A DNA stretch of 64,000 bases from PALSA-612 sp963765295. Lineage in GTDB: Bacteria; Actinomycetota; Thermoleophilia; Gaiellales; Gaiellaceae. The notes beneath the pieces were generated by a model. The model ran no database searches and was not told the DNA's origin. It was given only the letters and a program-made list of their open reading frames with translations. The stretch is taken from the NCBI GenBank assembly GCA_963765295.1, contig CAVXVO010000005.1, positions 1,443,286 through 1,507,285 of the forward strand. Direction: 5' to 3'. Shown here piece by piece: positions 28,314 to 36,700 of this stretch. Both the position numbers and the translations under genes were made by a program. Positions within the stretch are counted from its first letter, which is position 1. Every line of letters begins with the position of its first letter.

Positions 28314-28940
28314 TTACGCCCGCGGCCGCGCATGCACCCGGCGAATCCAGCCTTCGAGGCGCGGATGCGTGTCGCCCACCGGCTGATAGTCCCTGAGCAC
28401 CTGGTGGAAGAGCTCGTCGTCGCCGTCCGGAAGCGGCAGCGCCGCGTACTTGAGGAACGGGAACGCGACGCAGTCGGCGGCGGAGAAGTCCTCACCGAAG
28501 AGATGGCCCCGGTCGGCGAGCAGCCGCTCGAACAGGTCGAGCCAGCCTGTGAGCTGAGCCGACCACTCGTCGATCCGCTTGGCGTTCGGCTTCGCCTTCA
28601 CGAGCTCCGCGGCGATCGCGTTCGGCGGCACCTTCCAGACGCGGTTGAACCAGTCGACGAAGACCTGCATCTCCGCCCGCGGCGCGACATCCTCGGGGTA
28701 CAGCGGCCGCTGCGGATACCGCTCTTCGAGGTGCTCGAGGATGCGGGTCGAGTCGGCGATCACCTCGTCGCCGTCGACGAGCACGGGCACGAGCGTCTGG
28801 CCGCTGACCTTGCGCACCTCGGCGCGGTCGCCCGGGGCGACCCACACCGACTCGGCCCCGAGTCCCTTGTGCGCGAGGGCGAGCGCGACCCGTTCCGCAT
28901 TCGTCGAGTGTGGGATGCGATAGAGGCGGAGCACGGTCAC
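28314..28940 (-). CDS. Glutathione S-transferase-family protein
   Basis: 208 aa. N-terminal thioredoxin-like half (LRLYRIPHSTNAERVALAL; the cis-Pro motif is TLVPVLVDGD; ADSTRILEHLEE), then an all-helical C-terminal half. The catalytic Ser/Cys position in the N-terminal loop reads HSTNAER, with Ser as candidate. Actinobacteria usually lack glutathione, so the thiol partner may be mycothiol or another compound, or the protein may be non-catalytic. ATG start. Monocistronic, convergent with the lipoprotein gene. Confidence 0.88.
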   Translation of the reverse strand: MTVLRLYRIPHSTNAERVALALAHKGLGAESVWVAPGDRAEVRKVSGQTLVPVLVDGDEVIADSTRILEHLEERYPQRPLYPEDVAPRAEMQVFVDWFNRVWKVPPNAIAAELVKAKPNAKRIDEWSAQLTGWLDLFERLLADRGHLFGEDFSAADCVAFPFLKYAALPLPDGDDELFHQVLRDYQPVGDTHPRLEGWIRRVHARPRA

Positions 28941-29050
28941 GGGCGCGGTTTGCGAGGTGTGGGCAGCCGCACCTCAGGACACATGCTGGCCGAATCGCCG
29001 GACGGGCCTCCGTCGGCGACTGTACGAGCACACATTCGAAGGAGGCCGCA

Positions 29051-29539
29051 ATGCTCACCGCCACCACAACCGACACCACCGCGACGTTCCCCACTCGGCC
29101 GGACGTCAGCGAGCACTTCGCCCGCACGGTCGACGCGCCGCTCGCGACGGTCGAGGCCGCAGTCGCGCAACTCGACCTGATCGGCCCGCTCGTCGACGGC
29201 CTGATCGCGATCGGGCTCGGCGACCACATCGTCACTCGGTGCTCGAACGGCCTGGTCTGGCGATTCGACCCGTCGGCGCAGGGTCGCGTCAGGCTCGCCT
29301 GGTCGATCGCGGCCGAGGCCGAGACGGATGAGGCCTCGCTGCTCATGCTCGCCGTCCGTCTCTCCGCGAGCGACGACGGCTCGCGCGAGCGGCTGCTCGA
29401 GGCGTGGCCCGTGCTGGGCCCGATCGTCGAGCTGCACGCCCGCCGGGTCCTCCACTCGGTCGACGCCCTGGCCGTGGAGGCCGAGGACGATCCGTTCGAC
29501 GCCCCGGCCGACCGCACACCCCGCCTCCGCGCGGTCTAG
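29051..29539 (+). CDS. Hypothetical protein, possible SRPBCC-like fold
   Basis: 162 aa. No signal peptide or membrane segment. The region FARTVDAPLATVEAAVAQLD, followed by alternating strands such as RLAWSIAAEAE, is compatible with an SRPBCC/polyketide-cyclase-like domain, but no diagnostic motif is visible. ATG at 29051 with GGAGGC 5 bases upstream. It lies 4 bp from the ArsB-like gene, convergent. Function not recognised. Confidence 0.65.
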   Translation: MLTATTTDTTATFPTRPDVSEHFARTVDAPLATVEAAVAQLDLIGPLVDGLIAIGLGDHIVTRCSNGLVWRFDPSAQGRVRLAWSIAAEAETDEASLLMLAVRLSASDDGSRERLLEAWPVLGPIVELHARRVLHSVDALAVEAEDDPFDAPADRTPRLRAV

Positions 29540-29543
29540 GTAT

Positions 29544-30569
29544 CTAGCCGGAGATGAGCCAGATCACGAGCGTTGCGGCGAGAGCGGCCACGAGCGCAGC
29601 GGGAAACAGCACCCGCGCGTGCGGCCGCTCTCCCGCGAGATCGCCCGCGATCAGCGTCGCCACCGAGCCCTGCGGCGTGGCGAGCGCACCTACCGAAAGC
29701 CCGACGAGCGCCGCGTAGGCGGCCGGCCCCGGCGCGAGCCCCGCCGCGACGATCGTGCTCGCCGGCAGGTTGTTGGTGAGGGCCGCGAGCGCCGTTACCC
29801 CGAGTGCGACCGCCGCCAGCATCGGCAGCCCCGTGCCTCCGAGCTCGAGCCGTCCGAGCGGCAGCAGCACGACGAGCAGCGCCACGATCTGGAAAACGAC
29901 GCGCGCGACGCCAACGACGCCCAGGCCGAGCGGCGACGACGTCGGCAGCGTCAACCGCCGGCAGAGCGGCGCGCGGAGCGCCCGGCGCTCGCGCCATGCG
30001 ATCGCGCCGGCGCAGAGGATCGTCGCGACCGTGCCGGGGAGGATCGTCGTCGCCGCGGCGTGCCCGAGCGGGAGTCCGAGCCGCTCGATCACGACCAGGT
30101 TGGTCGGATTTCCCTCCGGAAGCGCCAGCGAGAATGCGTTCGCGACGGCGACGACGCCGAGGAGCAGCGAGCGAAGCGGCGCACCGAACCTGCGGTGGAG
30201 CTCCACGAGCACGGGCACCATGACCACGACCGCCCCGTCGAGCGAGACGATCGCGGTCAGCAGCGCCGTGAGCAGACAGACGAGGAAGAACAGCCTCCCG
30301 CCGCTGCCGCGCGCTCGCGACTCGAGCCGTGACGCCGCCCCCCGGGCGGCGCGGGGGCGGACGGCAAGCGCGGCGAGGCCGACGGCGACCACGAGGAACG
30401 CTGCCGTGGGCGCGACCGCGCGCAGGGCGGCGCCGAGTCCTCCGACGTCGCCCACCACGGCCACGCCGACGAGGGCCACGCCCATGGCTGCGAGCGTCGC
30501 GCGCCACGACCGGGGCCGGCTCGCGACGAGCAGTACCGTCGCGCCTGCGATGATCCAGTGCCAAAGCAT
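29544..30569 (-). CDS. ArsB/NhaD-superfamily anion permease
   Basis: 341 aa with about ten transmembrane helices. The motifs TAIVSLDGAVVVMVPV and ALPEGNPTNLVVIERLG correspond to the paired hairpin regions of the ion transporter superfamily containing ArsB and citrate/sodium symporters (family form: LPISNLTNLL); a second such motif is ALTNNLPASTIVAAG. Substrate could be arsenite, another anion or sodium. It is divergent from a MarR regulator with only 26 bp between start codons, so it is probably under that regulator's control. Shorter than typical ArsB (about 420 aa). Confidence 0.82.
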   Translation of the reverse strand: MLWHWIIAGATVLLVASRPRSWRATLAAMGVALVGVAVVGDVGGLGAALRAVAPTAAFLVVAVGLAALAVRPRAARGAASRLESRARGSGGRLFFLVCLLTALLTAIVSLDGAVVVMVPVLVELHRRFGAPLRSLLLGVVAVANAFSLALPEGNPTNLVVIERLGLPLGHAAATTILPGTVATILCAGAIAWRERRALRAPLCRRLTLPTSSPLGLGVVGVARVVFQIVALLVVLLPLGRLELGGTGLPMLAAVALGVTALAALTNNLPASTIVAAGLAPGPAAYAALVGLSVGALATPQGSVATLIAGDLAGERPHARVLFPAALVAALAATLVIWLISG

Positions 30570-30570
30570 C

Positions 30571-30583
30571 CTTAACAGTTAAG
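30571..30583. promoter_or_regulatory. Candidate MarR operator between divergent genes
   Basis: Perfect palindrome CTTAAC-A-GTTAAG in the 26-bp gap between the ArsB-like permease and the MarR gene, followed by AT-rich sequence (TATAGTTATCTA). This strongly AT-rich patch stands out in a GC-rich region. Binding here would block both starts, which must be nearly leaderless. Confidence 0.6.
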
Positions 30584-30595
30584 TATAGTTATCTA

Positions 30596-31093
30596 ATGGC
30601 ACGCCCCCGATCGAAGGCTCCGCCCGTCGGCCCGCTCGTAGGCGCCGCCGCGCTCGCCGCCCGCTGGGCCGAGCGCCTGCTGGCTGCGCACGAGCCGCCG
30701 CTGACGGTCGGCCAGTACCTGGCCCTGCGCTCGATCGACCGCGAACCGCTGACCGCCGCCGAGCTCGCCCGGCGTGCGGGAGTGTCGGGGCCTGCGGTCT
30801 CCCAGCTCGTGACCGGGCTCGAGAGCGAGGGCTGGATCCGCCGCAGCCCCGCCGCAGACGATCGGCGACGTCAGGCGCTGGCGCTGACCGACGCGGGAGC
30901 GCGCGCGCTCGCAGCCTCGACGGCGGCCCTCGAGACGGGAATCGCTCCGCTGCTCACGAAGCTGCGTCCGCACGAGGTCGGCGCGCTCGAAGGCGTGCTG
31001 GCGCAGCTCGAGGCCGCCCTCGGCGGCACGCCGCCTCCGCGACGCCCTCCGCCACCTCCCCGCCCGGAAGGCCGTCCGCCGCACCGGCGTTGA
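30596..31093 (+). CDS. MarR-family transcriptional regulator
   Basis: 165 aa. Winged-helix domain with LTAAELARRAGVSGPAVSQL as the recognition region and EGWIRRSPAADDRRRQALAL as the wing (DxRxR motif). It ends in a Pro/Arg-rich tail (GTPPPRRPPPPPRPEG). Divergent from the ArsB-like permease, with a 13-bp palindrome between them that is a likely autoregulatory operator. The ATG at 30596 leaves almost no leader. It lies 7 bp upstream of an AlkX-like gene, so it may be co-transcribed with it. Confidence 0.88.
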   Translation: MARPRSKAPPVGPLVGAAALAARWAERLLAAHEPPLTVGQYLALRSIDREPLTAAELARRAGVSGPAVSQLVTGLESEGWIRRSPAADDRRRQALALTDAGARALAASTAALETGIAPLLTKLRPHEVGALEGVLAQLEAALGGTPPPRRPPPPPRPEGRPPHRR

Positions 31094-31100
31094 GAGCGTC

Positions 31101-32241
31101 GTGGAGACCGTCTCCGTCCCGCAGCTCCGTCGCTACGTCGTCGCGCACCAGGGCTACGCCACGCGCCCTCGGACGGCTCGGACGGCCGACGTGGCCGCGA
31201 CGATCGCGCGCCTCGGCTGCGTGCAGCTCGACTCGATCTCGACCGTCGACCGCGCCCACCGGTTGACGCTCGGCTCGCGGCTCGGCCGCTATCCCGTCGG
31301 GTCCGTGACACGGCTCCTGGCGTCCGGACGGATCTTCGAGTACTGGGCCCACGAGGCGTGCATGCTGCCGATCGAGGACTATCCGCTCTTCAAGCGCCGC
31401 ATGGAGGAGCTCCGGGACCGGCACTGGTGGGGCCGCGAGCGACAGGATCCCGAGACCGAGGCACACGTCCTCGAGGCGATCCGCGAGCGCGGCGCGCTGC
31501 CGTCGCGCGCCTTCGAGGGGAAAGGCCCGATGCCCGGCGAGATGTGGAACTGGAAGCCGGCCAAGCGCGCACTCGAGCACCTCTTCGCCGCGGGTGAGGT
31601 CGTCGTGGCGGGCCGCGACGGGTTCCAGCGGCTCTACGACCTCGCCGAACGCGTGATCCCGCGCCGCTACCTCGAGGCGGCGACCCCGTCGCAGGACGAG
31701 TTCCGCCGCGGCTATGCGTTGCGGGCGGTCGAGAACCGCGGCGCTCTGACCGAGGCGGGGATCGCCGAGCATTGCCGGCTCCCGGGCGGCGCGGGCGGGA
31801 TGCGCCCGGTCGTCGACGAACTCGCGGCGGCGGGGCTCGTGCGGCGCGTGGCGGTCGCGGACGGCGGTCCAGCCGGTGGTCGTGCCCGCCGGCGCCGAGC
31901 TGGACGGCAGCGCACCGTCCGGCGGCGTCCTGCTCTGCCCGTTCGAGAACCTGCTCTGGGACCGGGCATTCGTCGAGCGCGTGTTCGGGTTCCGCCACGT
32001 GATCGAGGTCTACAAGCGTGAGCACGAGCGCGTCTACGGGTACTACGTGCTTCCGTTCCTGTACGGCGACCGGCTCGTCGGCCGCGCCGATCTGAAGACC
32101 GACCGGAAGGAGAGCGTGCTGCTCGTCAAGGCGTTCCATCTCGAGCCGGGTGTCCGCCGATCGCGTGCTCTTGGCGACGCGTTCGATCGCGCGCTCGCCC
32201 GCCTCGCACGGTCGCTCCGGATCGAGAGGGTCGAGCGCTGA
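31101..32241 (+). CDS. HTH_42-family AlkX/YcaQ-like DNA glycosylase, copy 1 (one frame break)
   Basis: About 379 aa after removing one G near 31865. The family's catalytic QxD motif is present in LGCVQLDSISTVDRAHRLTL; AlkX (E. coli YcaQ) uses it to unhook interstrand crosslinks. Winged-helix repeats follow, and the C-terminal part reads CPFENLLWDRAFVERVFGF and YGYYVLPFLYGDRLVGR. The frame changes between LVRRVAVAD and VVVPAGAELDG; deleting one G in GACGGCGGTCC restores it. GTG start. A second homologue follows with a 4-nt overlap (CTGA). Role in DNA repair inferred from family. Confidence 0.82.
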
Positions 32242-33230
32242 GTCGGCCGACGCTCGAGCAGGCGCGCCGGATCGCCGTCCATGCGCAGCTCCTCGACGGC
32301 AGCGCGACCGGCGTGCTGGCAGACGGTCGAGCGGCTCGGCTTCCTCCAGCTCGACCCGATCGCGACGGTCGCGCCTGCCCAGCACCTCGTCCTCTGGAGC
32401 CGGCTCGGCAGCGCGCTACGACCCGGCGGAGCTCGACCGGCTGCTCTGGGAGGAGCGGAAGCTGATCGAGTGGGACGCGTTCGTCTATCCCGCAGATGCT
32501 CTACCGCTCCTCAAGGCGCTCATGCGCCGGCGCGACCGTCCGCTCGACCTGAGGAATGATCGCGTGGCTGAAGGAGCACGCGTCGTTCCGCCGCTACGTG
32601 CTCAAGGAGCTCGAACGGCGAGGACCGCTGCTCTCACGCGAGATCGAAGATCACGCGCCCACCGGGCGCGAGGCACACCGCTGGTGGGGCGAGCGCAAGA
32701 TGGGACTGATGCTCGGCGTGTTGAACGCGCGCGGCGACGTCGCGGTCGTCGGCCGGAAAGGGAAACAGCGGATCTGGGATCTCGCCGAGCGCTGGTATCC
32801 GGAGACGGAGCGCGTGCCGCTGGCCGAGGCCAAGCGGGCGATGCTGGAGCGTGCGGCGGCGCGCGCTCGGCGTCTGGCTCGAGCGAGGCCGGATGCACGT
32901 CCACCCCGACGCCGACGACAGCCCCGTTCCCGACCGGGTCACGCTCCTGTCTCCGTTCGACCGGCTCATCCACGACCGCAGACCGGGCGGAGGCGCTGTT
33001 CGACTTCCGCTACCGGATCGAGATCTACGTCCCGGCCGCGAAGCGCGAGTTCGGCTACTACGTCCTGCCGCTACCTCGCCGGCGACCGCATTCTCGGACG
33101 CACCGAGCCCGTCTTCGACCGGAAGACCGGAACGCTCCGGCTGCTCGGGGCCTGGGGCGACACGTCCCGGCTGGACGAGGCGCTCGCCGACCTGGCCGCG
33201 TGGCTGGGCGCGGAACAGGCTCGGAGGTAG
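32238..33230 (+). pseudogene. AlkX/YcaQ-like DNA glycosylase, copy 2 (six frame breaks)
   Basis: Reconstructed product about 328 aa. It begins at a CTG overlapping the previous stop (CTGA) with SRPTLEQARRIAVHAQLLDG; the QxD motif is in LGFLQLDPIATVAPAQHLVLWSRL. Further blocks are YDPAELDRLLWEERKLIEW, MIAWLKEHASFRRYVL, LMLGVLNARGDVAVVGRKG and EALFDFRYRIEIYVPAAKRE. Frame changes occur near 32310, 32415, 32555, 32865, 32985 and 33065, and each is repaired by deleting one base. There are no internal deletions, and codon choice looks normal. Six events in 1 kb is far above the window average, so it is either a recent pseudogene or a poorly sequenced patch. Confidence 0.75.
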
Positions 33231-33240
33231 CATCAGCCGC

Positions 33241-34389
33241 ATGGACTTCGAGACGCGGGCGATCCACGCGGGACAGGATCCCGACCCCGCCACCGGCTCC
33301 GTGACGGTGCCGATCTACCAGACCTCGACGTACGTCCAGGAGGAGGTCGGCGTCCACAAGGGCTACGACTACTCGCGCGTCGCCAACCCGACCCGCACGG
33401 CGCTGCAGGAGTGCCTGGCGTCGCTCGAGGGAGCCGACCACGGCATCGCGTTCGCGTCGGGCCTCGGCGCGACGACGACGATCATGCACCTCGTCAACCC
33501 GGGCGAGCGCGTCGTCTGCGTCAACGACGTCTACGGCGGCGTCTATCGCATGTTCTCGCAGGTCTACGAGCCGAAGGGCTACGAGTTCGCGTACGTGCCC
33601 GCCCCCGAGGTGAGCACCAACCTCGCCGAGCATCTCGACGACCGTACGCGCATCGTCTGGATCGAGACGCCGACCAACCCGACGCTGAACATCGTCGACA
33701 TCCAGGCGGCGGCCGAGGCCGCTCATGCTGCCGGTGCGCTCGTCGTCGTCGACAACACGTTCGCGACGCCCTATCTCCAGCAGCCGCTCGCACTCGGCGC
33801 CGACGTCGTCGTGCACTCGCTGACCAAGTACCTCGGCGGCCATTCCGACTTGATCGGCGGGTTCGCCGCGACGAACGACCCGACCGTCGCCGAGCGCCTG
33901 CTGTTCCTGCAGAAGTCGCTGGGCGCCGTGCCGGGACCGTTCGACTGCTGGCTCGTCCTCCGCGGGCTGAAGACGCTCGCCGTGCGGATGCGCCAGCACT
34001 GCGAGAACGCCCGCGCCGTCGCCGCGTTCCTCTCCGACCACGAACGCGTGGAGACGGTGCTCTTCCCCGGACTGCCGGACCATCCCGGACACGAGATCGC
34101 CGCGCGCCAGATGCGCGACTTCGGCGGCATGGTGTCGTTCCTCGCCGAGAGCGAGGAGGACGCCGTCCAGCTCGTCGCGCGGACGAAGCTGTGGCTCCTG
34201 GCCGAGAGCCTCGGCGGCGTCGAGAGCCTGATCGAGGTGCCCGCCCTGATGACGCACGCCTCGACCGCGACCGCACCGTTCGCGGCGCCGCGGAACCTCG
34301 TCCGGCTGTCGGTGGGCATCGAGTCGGTGGACGACCTGATCGAGGATCTGGCGCAGGCACTCGTCCGCACGCCCGCCGCGCGAGCGTGA
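33241..34389 (+). CDS. Cystathionine gamma-synthase/gamma-lyase (Cys/Met metabolism PLP enzyme)
   Basis: 382 aa. It starts MDFETRAIHAGQDPDPATG and has SVTVPIYQTSTYVQ, YDYSRVANPTRTALQ, FASGLGATTT, VVVDNTFATPYLQQPL and the PLP lysine in HSLTKYLGGHSD; the C-terminal SLGGVESLIEVPALMTHA and RLSVGIE are typical. Family members either make cystathionine from an O-acylhomoserine or split it to cysteine. With the CBS gene at 25774, reverse transsulfuration is plausible. ATG start; its stop overlaps the methyltransferase start (GTGA), giving a three-gene run with the MBL protein. Confidence 0.95.
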   Translation: MDFETRAIHAGQDPDPATGSVTVPIYQTSTYVQEEVGVHKGYDYSRVANPTRTALQECLASLEGADHGIAFASGLGATTTIMHLVNPGERVVCVNDVYGGVYRMFSQVYEPKGYEFAYVPAPEVSTNLAEHLDDRTRIVWIETPTNPTLNIVDIQAAAEAAHAAGALVVVDNTFATPYLQQPLALGADVVVHSLTKYLGGHSDLIGGFAATNDPTVAERLLFLQKSLGAVPGPFDCWLVLRGLKTLAVRMRQHCENARAVAAFLSDHERVETVLFPGLPDHPGHEIAARQMRDFGGMVSFLAESEEDAVQLVARTKLWLLAESLGGVESLIEVPALMTHASTATAPFAAPRNLVRLSVGIESVDDLIEDLAQALVRTPAARA

Positions 34390-35129
34390 AGCGGCTGCAG
34401 CCGGAGCAGGACGCGTTCGGCCGCGTGCTGCTCGACCATCTCGACGGCCGCCGCCACGCTGCGACGATCGTCGAGCGGGACGACGGCTTCATGGAGGCGG
34501 AGAACCCGGCCGCGTACTTCGACGGCTTCCGGCGGTGGTTCGTCGTCGAGCGGCAGGCACTTCGCCACGTTCGCGGCCGCGTGCTCGACGTCGGCGTCGG
34601 AGCCGGCCGCGTCGCTCTCGAGCTGCAGCGCCGGGGGCACGCGGTCGTGGGGATCGACGTGTCACCCCTGGTCGCCCGCGTGGCCCGCCGCCGCGGCGTC
34701 AGGAACGTGAAGGTGATCGCCCTCGAGGAGCTCGATGCTTCGCTCGGGCGCTTCGACACCGTGGTGATGTTCATGAACAACTTCGGCCTGTTCGGCAGCG
34801 AGGCGAAGGCGAAGCGCCTGCTCCGGCGGCTGCACACCCTGACCTCGGACCACGGCCGGATCGTCGCCACGTCGAGCGACTTCACGGGCAACAGGAGCCC
34901 CGACTACGGCCCGTACCGGCAGCGGAACAAAGCACGCGGCCGAATGCCGGGACAGATTCGCTTCCGGCTCCACTACCGGAAGCGCACGATGCCCTGGTTC
35001 GACTACCTGTTCGTCTCGCCCCGGGAGATGGAGCGGCTGCTCCGAGGGACGGGCTGGCATCTCGGCCGCGTCATCCGCCACGAAGGCGACGACCTGTACG
35101 TCGCAGTGATCGACAAGGACGATGCGTGA
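34386..35129 (+). CDS. SAM-dependent class I methyltransferase
   Basis: 247 aa. SAM-binding motif I is RVLDVGVGAGRVALELQRRG (about residues 61-80), motif II IDVSPLVARVA, and a motif near VVMFMNNFGLFGS. There is no signal peptide. GTG start inside the upstream stop (GTGA); its own stop overlaps the MBL gene the same way. Being sandwiched between cystathionine gamma-synthase and an MBL hydrolase suggests a link to sulfur amino acids, but the acceptor is unknown. Confidence 0.88.
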   Translation: MKRLQPEQDAFGRVLLDHLDGRRHAATIVERDDGFMEAENPAAYFDGFRRWFVVERQALRHVRGRVLDVGVGAGRVALELQRRGHAVVGIDVSPLVARVARRRGVRNVKVIALEELDASLGRFDTVVMFMNNFGLFGSEAKAKRLLRRLHTLTSDHGRIVATSSDFTGNRSPDYGPYRQRNKARGRMPGQIRFRLHYRKRTMPWFDYLFVSPREMERLLRGTGWHLGRVIRHEGDDLYVAVIDKDDA

Positions 35130-35989
35130 CGCTGGCACCGATCGACCTCCTGCATCAGGGCATCGACCGCATCGTCGGCGTCTACGTCGTCGAGACCGAC
35201 GACGGGCTCGGGCTCTTCGACTGCGGGCCGTCCTCGACGATCGGCGCGCTCGAGGCCGGGCTCGCCCAGCGCGGCCTCGCACTCCAGGACATCCGGCACC
35301 TGCTGCTGTCGCACGTCCACCTCGACCACGCCGGCGCGGCGGGCTCGCTCGTCCGCGAGCACCCGGAGCTGCGCGTGCACGTGTCGGCGATCGGCGCCCC
35401 GCACGTCGTCGACCCCGAGCGGCTCGAGCGGAGCGCCCGACGCCTCTACGGCGACGCCTTCGACCAGCTCTGGGGCGCACTCGAGCCCGTCCCGGCGGCG
35501 AACGTGGACGTCGTCGGCGAGAACGCGGTCGGGCTCGACGTCTTCCCCACTCCCGGCCATGCGTCCCACCACGTTTCCTACCTGACGCGGGACGGAACGC
35601 TGCACGCGGGCGACGCGGTCGGCGTCCGCATCCAGCCGGGGCGCTACATCTTCCCCGCTGCACCGCCGCCGGACATCGACCTCGAGGTCTGGGAGCAGAC
35701 GCTGCGGGAGATCGAGCGTCGTCGGCCCGCGCGATTCGCCCTGACGCATTTCGGCGTCGTCACCGACCCGGAGGAGCACGTGGAACGGATGCGCGAGGAA
35801 CTCGCCCGCGCCGCCGAGCGCGTGCGCTCGGGAATGAGCCAGGAGGAGTTCATGGCCGCGACGCGCGCGGACGTACTCGCCTCCGACGAGGGCGACGTGT
35901 CGTACTACGAGCGCGCCGGCCCCGTCTGGCAGACGTACCTGGGCCTGAAGCGCTACTGGGACAAACGGGCCGAGACGGCGACGCGCTAG
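35126..35989 (+). CDS. Metallo-beta-lactamase-fold hydrolase
   Basis: 287 aa. The motif LLSHVHLDHAGAAG gives the HxHxDH site; further ligands are FPTPGHASHHVS (His), HAGDAVG (Asp) and ALTHFGVV (His). GTG start overlapping the methyltransferase stop. The C-terminal 90 residues are helical (EEHVERMREELARA). The stop shares the palindrome CTAG with the convergent glutaredoxin stop. Broad MBL family; glyoxalase II or other thioesterase-like activity are options. Confidence 0.9.
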   Translation: MTLAPIDLLHQGIDRIVGVYVVETDDGLGLFDCGPSSTIGALEAGLAQRGLALQDIRHLLLSHVHLDHAGAAGSLVREHPELRVHVSAIGAPHVVDPERLERSARRLYGDAFDQLWGALEPVPAANVDVVGENAVGLDVFPTPGHASHHVSYLTRDGTLHAGDAVGVRIQPGRYIFPAAPPPDIDLEVWEQTLREIERRRPARFALTHFGVVTDPEEHVERMREELARAAERVRSGMSQEEFMAATRADVLASDEGDVSYYERAGPVWQTYLGLKRYWDKRAETATR

Positions 35990-36351
35990 CTCACGAACTC
36001 CAGCTTCTGCACCGCCGCGCCGCGGTAGTTCTCGCCGAGCGCGTCGGAGAGCTTCTGCTCGAGCTCGCCTGACGCAGCGAGCTCCTCGGTGATGTCCGCA
36101 CCGCCGATCAGCTCGCCCTTGACGAACACCTGCGGAATCGTCGGCCAGCCCGAGATCGCCTGGAGCTCCTGGCGGATCTGCGGGTCGGGCAGGACATCGA
36201 CCGCCGTGATCGGCGCGCCTGCGCCGCGCAACGCGTTCAGCGCCCGCTGTGAGTTGCCGCACATGGCCAGATCGGGAGTGCCCTTCATGAACAGCGCCAC
36301 CGGCTCGTTCTCGATCACGTCCTTGATCCTGTCCCTCAGCTCGTCGCTCAT
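35986..36351 (-). CDS. Monothiol glutaredoxin-related protein with CGNS active site
   Basis: 121 aa. It has the monothiol glutaredoxin layout: FMKGTPDLAMCGNSQRAL (active Cys), then WPTIPQVFVKGELIGGADI (cis-Pro and GSH-binding GG). The usual CGFS motif reads CGNS here. Such proteins carry Fe-S clusters, often together with BolA. ATG start, 6 bp downstream of bolA on the same strand, so a bolA-grx operon. The Phe-to-Asn change next to the cluster ligand may alter cluster or ligand binding; no glutathione is expected in this lineage. Confidence 0.92.
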   Translation of the reverse strand: MSDELRDRIKDVIENEPVALFMKGTPDLAMCGNSQRALNALRGAGAPITAVDVLPDPQIRQELQAISGWPTIPQVFVKGELIGGADITEELAASGELEQKLSDALGENYRGAAVQKLEFVS

Positions 36352-36357
36352 GTGGCT

Positions 36358-36582
36358 TCAGCTCCCTTTCGTGGTGATTCGCAGCTCGTGGATCGTGCCG
36401 TCGCCGAGCGGCTCCGCAAGGGCCGCGTAGACCAGCTTGTGCTGGTCGACGAGCGACATCCCGTCGAAACGCACCGTGCGCACGAGCACGTGGAAATGGT
36501 CGCCGGTCCCGGTGCGGTCGACGACACGCAAATCGCTCGCGTCCGGGAAGGCATCCCGCAGCAACGTCTCGAGGTGCTCCAT
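36358..36582 (-). CDS. BolA-family protein
   Basis: 74 aa starting MEHLETLLRDAFP. The family fold appears as DLRVVDRTGTGDHFHVLVRT, and the conserved helix-turn with His is MSLVDQHKLVYAAL. BolA proteins form [2Fe-2S]-bridged heterodimers with monothiol glutaredoxins, and such a glutaredoxin is the next gene, 6 bp away. The ATG at 36582 is chosen over a longer reading because it matches the family start. Divergent from the sulfate importer. Confidence 0.9.
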   Translation of the reverse strand: MEHLETLLRDAFPDASDLRVVDRTGTGDHFHVLVRTVRFDGMSLVDQHKLVYAALAEPLGDGTIHELRITTKGS

Positions 36583-36700
36583 CGCGTCAAGCCTAGCTGA
36601 TCGCAAAGAGCCTGCAAATCAAAGCAACTTGACGGGCGGTACTCTGATTCGGAGAATTCCAACTCAACTTGTAGACAAACAGGAAAGATAAGGGGTTCGG

